Assembly (NCBI GenBank): GCA_017460885.1
Contig: JAFUAB010000034.1
Span: 186,001 to 250,000 of the forward strand
Length of the DNA: 64,000 nt
Source: Lachnospiraceae bacterium
GTDB lineage: Bacteria; Bacillota; Clostridia; Lachnospirales; Lachnospiraceae
Direction of reading: 5' to 3'
This document shows positions 26,576 to 34,454 of this stretch, piece by piece. The notes under the pieces were generated by a model. It worked only from the letters and a program-made list of their open reading frames with translations, did no database searches and was not told where the DNA came from. Made by a program: the position numbers and the translations under genes. Each line of letters begins with the position of its first letter. The first letter of the stretch is position 1.

Positions 26576-27493
26576 CTATGCTTCCCTTGATGCCCATTCA
26601 GTAAAGAATGGTACCGTATCAAAGAGAAAGTCATTTTCATGTATTTCCATGATCAACTCCTCGATAGTAAAAGGAGCGTATCCGCCATGTTCAAAAATTT
26701 TTTCCATATGCTTCATCATTTCAGTCTCGGAAAATCCCTTAATAAACTTTTTAAAATCCTTGTTTATGGCACATGTTCTTTTTAAATACTCGATGGCTTT
26801 ATCATGGTTGCCAAGTTTATAATACAATATTGTCATCGGCAGCACCATCTGAGTCTCATCATGTTCTTCATATTTTGACAAAAGACTGAGTGCCGATTCC
26901 TCATCCTCAAGATAAGCATACAGATGCATGAGGGAAAACCTCACTCCCAGGTTGTCTTCGTTGTTCAGCCTGATGATCTCCTCTCCCTCAGCTGCCGCAG
27001 CTTTCATCATCCCGCTCTTGATCAGCGCATCTAAATAGGCCTGACGTGCTCTCATGTATGGCCTTGTGTCATGTATTAACCAATACTCACCGATGCTTTC
27101 GTCATTATCAAGACCGGCTGCCTTAAGCAGCCTGTCCCCATGTTCGATAACTCTTTTCAGCTTATTCAAAAGATCATGATTGTTACCGGTCCCGTTTTCC
27201 GCCATAAGCCTCTCGGCATCAAGATTGTCCTTATCAAGTTTGAATGCCTTTTTGGCATAACGAAATGCGTTGGATTTATCAAACATCTCATCCGCTTCTT
27301 CTGCCAGTTCGACAAAATCTTCCGCCGTCTTAGCCGTTTTATCCGTAAGCCTGTCATGTGGCCGGCTATTGTATTCCGACATAAACTGTTGAAGAAGGTC
27401 ATTCATTTCATCCTCTGACATGTCTTCTGATCCATGTTCATCAAGATACTTCTCCAGCTCTCGATGAGCTCTCTCCATAAAATTATTACTCAT
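26576..27493 (-). CDS. TPR-repeat (ST7-like) protein coupled to ATPase-nuclease copy 2
   Basis: A 305-residue, mostly helical protein. The N-terminus is acidic and helical. Residues about 145-255 contain repeats of the tetratricopeptide type (RPYMRARQAYLDALIKSG, ALSLLSKYEE, YYKLGNHDKAIEYLKR), like the bacterial ST7/TPR family. It is probably a protein-interaction scaffold. The start overlaps the end of the upstream ATPase-nuclease gene by 8 nt, so it is translated from the same message. The 118 bp below it hold no convincing gene. Confidence 0.7.
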   Translation of the reverse strand: MSNNFMERAHRELEKYLDEHGSEDMSEDEMNDLLQQFMSEYNSRPHDRLTDKTAKTAEDFVELAEEADEMFDKSNAFRYAKKAFKLDKDNLDAERLMAENGTGNNHDLLNKLKRVIEHGDRLLKAAGLDNDESIGEYWLIHDTRPYMRARQAYLDALIKSGMMKAAAAEGEEIIRLNNEDNLGVRFSLMHLYAYLEDEESALSLLSKYEEHDETQMVLPMTILYYKLGNHDKAIEYLKRTCAINKDFKKFIKGFSETEMMKHMEKIFEHGGYAPFTIEELIMEIHENDFLFDTVPFFTEWASREA

Positions 27494-29093
27494 GACATCC
27501 TATTCCTCCGTTTTTTTCGATCCTGCAGCTGTACCTGCCGGTCTTTTTGGTGTAGTTTATCCCGACGAGAAGAATTTCTCCGCTGTAGTCCGACAAGGCT
27601 CCGGCGTATTCCTTATCGCGTATCTGCCTGATGGCGGCCCTGGCTGAGCGGTTCCACTTAAGCTCCACGATCATCGCGGGATGCTCTCCTTCATTTCTTG
27701 GGATGAATGCGATGTCCGCAAAGCCTCTTCCGGCGGGTAGTTCTCGTTTAACGTAATAATACTTCCTGGCGGTGTAATAACTCATCATGACGGCGCAGGC
27801 CAGCGCGTTTTCATCATTGAAATTAATGATGGACGCATAGTCCTGCTGCGACTTACTGATGACTTCCGCCACCTTCTTTTCGTCTCCGGCCCAGGTAGCC
27901 TTAAGCAGGGCATCCGAAGACCTGAGCGCATCCTGCACTTCAGTCCAGTCTCCCACCTTTACGGCACTCTCAAACACTTCCCTGACCTCTTCGTTGGGGA
28001 CAAATGCCTCGCCGGACTCCGGATCATATCCAAGGTATCCCATGTGGATCAGGGCCGTCAGCACGTCGTCCTTGGTCTTGTAGTGAGTCAGGTCATTCTG
28101 AAACATGGAGACGTCTACCGGGCGGCGTTCTCCGGCAAGCATGGCAATTATGTCATCTTTTAAGCCGGCCATGTTAAGCGCGATGTAATTGTTTAGACCA
28201 GCAAAGGCTCCTGTATTTTTCCAGAAGCTTCGCTGTGATCTCCATAACAATGACTGAACGACGGAATCAGGATTGTAGACGTGAACCTGTTTGGTGTCTA
28301 TTCCGTTCATAAGGTATCCGTCGTACCACTTCTTCAACAGTTCCGGATCCTGCTCCCGTTTTTTACACGCTTCCTCTATTTCCTCATACGTAAATCCAAA
28401 ATACCTTAGCAGCTCACCGGGATAAATCATGGTATATTCGGTAAAATTATTAAGTGCAGACTCGCCATCCACCTTTTTGATCGGCAGTATTCCGGTGATA
28501 TAGCCAAGCGCAAGGAACTTCTTGGATTCCTCAGTCTTAAAGAAGCCGCGCAGGTATTTGAGATAATCCGTGATCAGCTTCTCGTCGTCCTTGGCGTCAC
28601 GGATGATGCAGTCATATTCATCAATGATCACGATAAACTGCGTATTATCATGTTTGTATGCCAGATTAATCGCATCAGGAACATCCTCCGGATTCCTGTC
28701 GATCAGATAGGGAAACTCTTCCTTCATTTCCTCCAATATCCTTCGATCCATCATCGGGATCACGTCCTCCGGAGTCTTAGCCGCATTGAGAAAAGTAGCC
28801 GTGTCAAAATGCAGCACGTTGTACTTGTTCAGGTGCGTCCTGAAATCCGGTGACTTTGAGATTTCATACTTTGAAAAAAGTGTTTCAGAATCACATCCAC
28901 GGCTGTAATAGGCATCTATCATCCCGGCTGCCATTGACTTGCCGAAGCGTCTGGGACGGCTGACTGCGAAGAAATGATTCGGACCCGAAATCGACCTATT
29001 CAGTATCTCAATCAGTCCCGTCTTGTCAACATATATTTCTCCGCCCGTATCAGTAGTAAAGCTTTTGTTTTCGGGATTTACGTAAGTTCCCAT
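27486..29093 (-). CDS. AAA-ATPase with C-terminal PD-(D/E)XK nuclease domain, copy 2
   Basis: A 535-residue paralogue of copy 1. Walker A-like SRPRRFGKS (45-53), FIVIIDEYD at the Walker B position, and nuclease residues Asp460, Glu477 and Lys479. Differences from copy 1 are concentrated at residues about 116-150 and 225-330. The last 220 residues differ at only a handful of positions. It is followed, with an 8-nt overlap, by the TPR gene, which copy 1 lacks. GGAGATGCAAT precedes the ATG, similar to copy 1. Confidence 0.85.
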   Translation of the reverse strand: MGTYVNPENKSFTTDTGGEIYVDKTGLIEILNRSISGPNHFFAVSRPRRFGKSMAAGMIDAYYSRGCDSETLFSKYEISKSPDFRTHLNKYNVLHFDTATFLNAAKTPEDVIPMMDRRILEEMKEEFPYLIDRNPEDVPDAINLAYKHDNTQFIVIIDEYDCIIRDAKDDEKLITDYLKYLRGFFKTEESKKFLALGYITGILPIKKVDGESALNNFTEYTMIYPGELLRYFGFTYEEIEEACKKREQDPELLKKWYDGYLMNGIDTKQVHVYNPDSVVQSLLWRSQRSFWKNTGAFAGLNNYIALNMAGLKDDIIAMLAGERRPVDVSMFQNDLTHYKTKDDVLTALIHMGYLGYDPESGEAFVPNEEVREVFESAVKVGDWTEVQDALRSSDALLKATWAGDEKKVAEVISKSQQDYASIINFNDENALACAVMMSYYTARKYYYVKRELPAGRGFADIAFIPRNEGEHPAMIVELKWNRSARAAIRQIRDKEYAGALSDYSGEILLVGINYTKKTGRYSCRIEKNGGIGCHE

Positions 29094-29142
29094 ATTGCAT
29101 CTCCGATCAATTCATTTCATGGAGTCTGTTCAACATTTCCTT

Positions 29143-29182
29143 TATGATAACACAAAACAGGCGGCCATTGAAGACCGCCTGT
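29143..29182 (-). terminator. repeated terminator hairpin, copy 2
   Basis: A perfect ACAGGCGG/CCGCCTGT stem (29157-29164 with 29175-29182) and 10-nt loop, then TTTTGTG on the minus strand. It lies 80 bp downstream of the surface-protein gene, which it most likely ends. The block matches copy 1 over about 38 nt. Confidence 0.75.
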
Positions 29183-29263
29183 AAGTAATGACATTATGTA
29201 TTATCTGTTATTCCCTGCCTCAGCAACTCAGCTCAAATTCTTTATCTGATGCCGTGGATGGCC

Positions 29264-32200
29264 TTACTTCACCGTCACCTTGCAAGGAAGTTCGACTCCG
29301 GCCACGTTTACCGTGATCGTGCACTCGCCTGCGGCGATTCCCTTCACCTTGCCGGTCTCATCGACAGTTGCAATTGCCTCATCCGAGGATTTGAAAGTGA
29401 TGTCCGTGCCACCCTTTTTCGCCTTAAACCTGGTGCCCTTTACCGATATCTTCAGGCTCTTTCCTGCCTTGAGTTCAACGGCGGACTTGGACAGCGTGGG
29501 TTTAACGACTGATACCTCACAGGCATAGACGGGGAATTTGACGCCGTCCATCGCTGCCTGTATGATCACCTTGCCCTCGGTATCTTCGTTATACTTGAGT
29601 GCCGTGATCTTTCCGGAATTTTCATCAACCGAGACGTACTCGGGATAATTGCTGCTCCAGGTGACCTTTGAGGTCTTTGAAACACCGTTAAGCTTAAGCA
29701 ACAGAGCCGCATTGCTCTGCAGTGATGCAGCGGTCTTGGATATCTTGGGAATGTTAACCTTGACAGTGAAGGAATACTTGGCTGACAAGGCAGAATCCGG
29801 ATCTCCAAACACTGCCGTGACCTTGACGCTTCCCTTTGATATTGCATAAATGATCCCCTTTTCAGCGTCATATCCTGCAATGGGAGTTTTGGTCCTGGCA
29901 AAAGTCCACGCAGAAGGCACCGCCTCAGTGTCAGCCACCAGAGATGAAGTCAAAACGGCGGCCTGCTCGCCGGTATATAGCTCCGCATCATAAGGCATGG
30001 TAAACGTCACTGTCTTAGGCAGTTTGGGTTTCTGCGCGGTAAACGTATATGCCTTTGCTTCTACATATTTTCCCTTGTTGTTCTTTTCAAGTCCCGTAAT
30101 GGTGATCTTGCCATCCGATGGAACCCTCTTTACGGTTGCGATTCCCTTGGATACAGACGCTGCTCCCTTAGGCGTCACGGCATACTTTGCGTAAGTCTTG
30201 CCAAAAATGACTTCATCAGTGGTGTCAATCTTCTGGTTCACTACGTACATGCCGCCGGTAATGGTCTCTACGGTTTCTACATCATCCGGATCAGTATTAT
30301 CATCATTTGCAGGTGCTTTTCCGGTAAGCTGAGGATAACTGTAGCTTCCGGTTTCATCCATGGTCCATACTACGTCAAAGTCCCAACCTGAATATGAAAA
30401 CATATCAGCCATGGCAGTCGAACTCAGTTTATTAGCACTTAACCCGGCTACCGCCTCTCCGGCAATATCACCGGCCGCAGAATTGGCAATGTTGTTCTCC
30501 AGGTAATATGTTGAAAGTATTCTGCAGGTTCCTGCATCAGTTGTATCCCTGGCAGCGATCTCATATGCCGGAATGCTTCCCTTCTTTATCTCTCCGACAT
30601 TATAGCTGCTCTTTATTGTCGCATTCCTCATACGGCCAACAAGTCCCGCCGTAGCGCCACAGTTATTAGGCATTGAAGTCGATCTGCTTGCATCTACCAT
30701 GCCGGCATTATAACAATCAGTCATATTCAGGTTATCTGCATAACCCACCAGACCTGCAGTTCCGGCGAATGTTTCTTCCGTTGTGTTGGTCTGTGTGATC
30801 AATCCTAAATTATAGGATCTCTTAATGACTAACGAACCGGGGCCCTCTTCTTTTCCATTAGAATCATAAATGGAAGGTTTTGAAGCCAGGATCAATCCGG
30901 CAGCCTCAGATCCGGATACGTCGCCAGTATTATGACAATTATCGACCTTCACGATAGACGTAGGAGACATAACTCCGATAATGCCGGAGGCGGCAACTGC
31001 AGAAGAAACGCTACCCGTGTTAACGCATCCGGTAACTCTCTCGGCATCACATTCTCCAAAAAGTCCTGCCGCACCGCCAAATCCGTCCTTTATGCCCGAT
31101 AATCCGGTTATATTACTCCTAATACTGCCCTCATTACGACAATCCGATATAGTCATATGCCTGTTATTTGCCGAGGATGAAATGCCAGCTGCTCCTATTT
31201 CACCAATCAGCTCTCCCGTATTTTTGCAGCCCGAAATGGTAGTGCCGGATCCTACGTCGGCAATGCCTGAAACATAATCACCCTTTATCGTTCCATTATT
31301 GATATTATCCGTAACCTCACAGGACCCCGTTTCACCGTATTTTACTCCAACACCCATAGCTATGCCTGCGGCGTTGAATGACCTATTTAACGTGGCATCA
31401 AGCAATGCATTATTCACGTTTCCTTTTAGTATGCCCTTTTCGTTACTTTTTGCATTGATTGAATATACAATGCCGGCAACTCCACTTGCAGGCAATACCC
31501 ACCATGTATAATCAAGATAATCTGCGTTCACCTTGATGTAAGAATCCTGCGTGGTGGAACAATTCTCAACGTCAATCGCAGAATATACAATTCCTGCTAT
31601 ATAAGCGGACGTATCACATTGCAATTTTGCATCATATATGCAGTTTAGTACTTTTCCGGATGCTTCACAGGCCAGTCCGGCAAATTCCCGAATGTCGTTA
31701 GCAGCATCCGTACTAATGCTTCCCGTTATTTTGCAATTGCTCATATCTGTGACATGTATTGCCAGAGCTGCCATATAATAACTATCGCCTTTATAATATA
31801 CGTTATTGACAATAACGTCCTTAAGCTCCGTCACCGATCCTTTTGACCCAAACAATGCTGCATAGGTTTTCTCCTGAGCGTTGCCATTACTCTCGACAGA
31901 AACGGTCTCAGGTTCAATGCACAGATTGCTGATGGTATGTCCGTCGCCGTCCAGATGACATCCCCTGGGATCTACGGGCGTTCATACGTTAGGGCTGTTT
32001 TCGTCCGGCGCAGATTCATTAGCCTGTATGTCGGCAGTCAGCTTGTAATATAAACCTTCGGTCGACTGGTCACCGATGGCTTTCAGCTGGTCATAGTTTG
32101 AGATGAGGTAAGGGTCTGCTGCGGTACCACTGCCGCCGGCAAATGCCGTGCCATATGTAATGGTACCTGACATTTCGTCACTAAATGTCACGCTCTCCCC

Positions 32201-32443
32201 ATCCTTTAACGTATAAAGGTGTGAAACCGCCGCTTCTCCATAAGGTTCTGCGCCAACAAGCTCAACCTGCTGAAGCTGCTCATAGTCATACCCTTCCAAT
32301 GCGGCGGGAACGGCACCGAGATTTTCAATGGGGACCTCTGCCACGACTTCATCGCCATGATATTCCGCCGCATTGATCCCCATGGGCAATCCGGTAAATA
32401 CCATGCTGACCGACAGCAATGCTGCCAAAAATTTAGTTTTCAC
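29264..32443 (-). pseudogene. large secreted surface protein gene interrupted by one in-frame TGA
   Basis: Starting at GTG 32443 with AAGGAGGAG upstream, the frame encodes a signal peptide (about 1-25), a linker and the typical opening GGSGTAADPYLISNYDQLKAI, up to codon 153. Codon 154 is TGA (31982-31984). The same frame then continues with TPVDPRGCHLDGDGHTISNL and runs 905 codons to TAA at 29264. This second part has GLUG-like repeats (NTGDVSG, AGLVGYADN, AGLVGRM) and C-terminal Ig-like/BIG2 domains (about four). In this fold the residue before TPV is normally Trp, so TGG to TGA is a one-base nonsense change. Full length would be 1059 residues. Confidence 0.8.
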
Positions 32444-32492
32444 TTTTTCTCCTCCTTCCGTCCGATCCTCCCGGACAAAACAAAACAGGCAT

Positions 32493-32807
32493 TCATGATA
32501 TGGCCCGGGTATACTGGTTCCAGTAACGTCTCACGTAATCTTCATCATATTCGCCGTTAAGGTATTCCTTAAGGCTCTCATATTCGTCCATGATCTCTAT
32601 GACCCGGTAACCCTTTACGTAGTTTTTGGGATCCATGAAAGTCATCGTGATAAGTTTCTTGATGTTTCTCAGATAAAAAAATCCATTGTCGACTTCACTG
32701 TCACCTTCCAAATACTTTTTATGCGCCCTGATCATTCTTTCCACGTCACCGTCTATGTTTGACAGCTGTTCAAAAAATGACAGGTTTTCCCATGAACTCT
32801 TATCCAT
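32493..32807 (-). CDS. small acidic protein of unknown function, partner of DUF5674 protein
   Basis: A 104-residue protein from ATG 32807 (MDKSSWENLSFFEQL), with GGTGAAG upstream; an in-frame ATG at 32822 is possible but would overlap the previous gene. It is helical and charged with no membrane segment. It lies 2 nt after the DUF5674 stop, so the two form a pair. A second copy of its last nine codons lies directly behind the subtilase gene at 34425. I do not recognise the family. Confidence 0.6.
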   Translation of the reverse strand: MDKSSWENLSFFEQLSNIDGDVERMIRAHKKYLEGDSEVDNGFFYLRNIKKLITMTFMDPKNYVKGYRVIEIMDEYESLKEYLNGEYDEDYVRRYWNQYTRAIS

Positions 32808-32809
32808 AA

Positions 32810-33148
32810 TCACTTCACCCATTCAAAAAGAATCTCTGACAGCTCATCTATTGTTCTCTCATCCGTGAGCAGTCGTCCGTGTCCCCCAAGACTTCTGTTT
32901 CTTTCGATGTTCGGATGTGCTTCCCATACCACTTCAGGAGGATCGCAGTCTATCATAATGTTTCCGCCATAGATATCCACATATTCAGAACCGTCATCGA
33001 ACAGGACATGTTCCATGTCATTATGCATTTCTTCATCTATGCATACAACCCGGCGTTTCATGTCGATGCAGAATTTAATCATGTCAGGAAAGTATCTGTT
33101 TCCTGTGTTTATCAGGTCTTTAAGTTCTATTTTGTCTCTTAATATCAT
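32810..33148 (-). CDS. DUF5674 family protein
   Basis: A 112-residue protein with features of DUF5674: a short helical start (IELKDLINTG), the core VVCIDEEMHNDMEHVLFDDGS, VDIYGGNIMID, and a final NIERNRSLGG followed by a helix. The open frame extends upstream to 33250, but that part is read from the hairpin repeat, so ATG 33148 is preferred although its ribosome site is weak. The function of the family is not known. It is coupled to the small gene at 32493. Confidence 0.6.
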   Translation of the reverse strand: MILRDKIELKDLINTGNRYFPDMIKFCIDMKRRVVCIDEEMHNDMEHVLFDDGSEYVDIYGGNIMIDCDPPEVVWEAHPNIERNRSLGGHGRLLTDERTIDELSEILFEWVK

Positions 33149-33225
33149 TTCTATATCTGAATCTGACTTATGTTCTATTTGGAGATGCCGAAGCGTCCCG
33201 GGCTGCCGAAACAATTCATTGAATA

Positions 33226-33264
33226 ATGATACCACAAAACAGGCGGCCATTAAAGACCGCCTGC
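33226..33264 (-). terminator. repeated terminator hairpin, copy 3
   Basis: CAGGCGG/CCGCCTG stem (33240-33246 with 33257-33263), 10-nt loop with one change from the other copies, then TTTTGTGG on the minus strand. It lies 43 bp behind the chemoreceptor gene and ends its message. Confidence 0.72.
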
Positions 33265-33307
33265 AGTTTGAAGAAAAACCTTTTCTACAATCATCATGCC
33301 ATGATTA

Positions 33308-34120
33308 TTACCCGGCAATTTTATTGATCACGTTCTGCGTCGTCTCCTCGATGTTCTCTATCTGCTCTACCAGCACCTCTGTCAGCTTGAGCTGACGATC
33401 CTGGCTCTCTGACTGCACCTTGAGGTTCTGCTTCATGTCCTCTATGTCAGCCGAGAAACTGTCTATTATCTCCAGTATCTTGCTGGATGCGACCTTGATG
33501 TCATTAGCAAGACGCTGCATTTCGGCTGCAACGACGTTGAAGCCCTTGCCTACCTCACCACTGCGGGCGGCCTCGATTGAGGCATTCAGTGACAGGATCG
33601 TGGTCTTGCCGGAAATGGCCTGTATGCTTTTGACGAAAGACTGTATCTCGGTGACGTTCTTCATGATCCTCTCGGTGGAGTCATTTATGGCCTCGCTGCT
33701 GTCCTTTATCTTGTCACTGTACTCCTTTGTCTCGGAAATCTCCTCCTGCACGCTGTTGACCGCATTCAACAGCTGTTCGGATGCCTCCCTGGTGTAGGTT
33801 TCGTTCTCAAGGCTGATGGCTATGCCCATGGTCCCCACGATCTGGGTTCCGTCCTTGATGGCGATGGTAATGGCCCTGAACTCGAATCCGTAGACGGACG
33901 CAGGACATATCTGCTCCAGCTTTTTGCCGGTGGTAAAGCTTATCCACATGGGATCGTCCTGGGACAGCTTATCGCCCACGTGAATGTCGGCGACCATCTT
34001 GTCACCCCTCCAGTAAGCGAGGAATTCATAGCCGTCCGTGATGCTCATCATGATGTCCATGCCGAACGCATCCTTGATAACAGGAACAATTTTGATGTAA
34101 GACTCCAGTACTTCGTTCAT
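33308..34120 (-). CDS. soluble methyl-accepting chemotaxis-type receptor
   Basis: A 270-residue protein from ATG 34120, which has a near-perfect AAAGGAGG site. There is no membrane segment. Residues 1-115 form a small sensor domain (GYEFLAYWRGDKM, KDGTQIVGTMGIAIS) that looks PAS/Cache-like. The rest is a short coiled-coil signalling tip with IQAISGKTTILSLNASIEAARSGEVGKGFNVVAAEMQRLA, characteristic of MCP hairpins. It senses an internal signal and would act on CheA/CheW, which are not in the window. cheR lies 9.7 kb away on the same strand. Confidence 0.85.
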   Translation of the reverse strand: MNEVLESYIKIVPVIKDAFGMDIMMSITDGYEFLAYWRGDKMVADIHVGDKLSQDDPMWISFTTGKKLEQICPASVYGFEFRAITIAIKDGTQIVGTMGIAISLENETYTREASEQLLNAVNSVQEEISETKEYSDKIKDSSEAINDSTERIMKNVTEIQSFVKSIQAISGKTTILSLNASIEAARSGEVGKGFNVVAAEMQRLANDIKVASSKILEIIDSFSADIEDMKQNLKVQSESQDRQLKLTEVLVEQIENIEETTQNVINKIAG

Positions 34121-34149
34121 TTTTCCTCCTTTAAGCCCATCCGCACAAG

Positions 34150-34206
34150 CATAAAACAGGCATCCCCGACAAATGACGTCCAATCATCATTTGAAGAGAA
34201 TGCCTG
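34150..34206 (-). terminator. two-stage hairpin upstream of the chemoreceptor gene
   Basis: An outer 7-bp stem (34157-34163 with 34200-34206) encloses an inner 7-bp stem (34170-34176 with 34187-34193). On the minus strand the structure is followed by TTTTATG. It could end transcription from the subtilase side. It shares the GCCTGTTTT ending with the three hairpin repeats. The rest of the 334-bp gap (34121-34454) shows a GCATGC inverted repeat at about 34226-34240, a T-rich run, and the remnant at 34425. Confidence 0.5.
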
Positions 34207-34424
34207 ATCAATGCACGATAATCGCATGCTTACGCATGCAGGTCGGTTCATCATCAAGTCTCGGCACGCAGGCATCAGTATGAATATTTAAATGTCCGAT
34301 GCCGGAATTTAATGTTAAAACCAAAATTTATTATATAACCAGCGGCGTCTTCAGTTCAAGTTTTTTCTGTCAGGTTAACGAGCGGATCCTCGATCAAAGG
34401 TTTCTTGGCACAACCTATGGGCAT

Positions 34425-34454
34425 TCATGATATGACCCGGGTATACTGGTTCCA
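34425..34454 (-). pseudogene. remnant of the last codons of a second copy of the 104-residue gene
   Basis: Directly after the subtilase TGA, in the same frame, ten codons read WNQYTRVIS-stop. This is nearly the end of the gene at 32493 (WNQYTRAIS-stop), and the match continues a few bases past the stop. About 34 nt are shared with one mismatch. The subtilase gene therefore seems to have replaced the body of a duplicate. Confidence 0.6.

Noticed and set aside
29264-32443. UGA read as Trp as a general genetic-code change.
   Set aside because: Many intact genes here end with TGA (for example rnfB, the subtilase and ilvB), and Trp is encoded by TGG in conserved motifs.
34207-34424. Possible riboswitch or sigma-28 promoter in front of the chemoreceptor gene.
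   Set aside because: Only a GCATGC inverted repeat and T-rich sequence are visible; no match to a known riboswitch core or to a flagellar promoter consensus.
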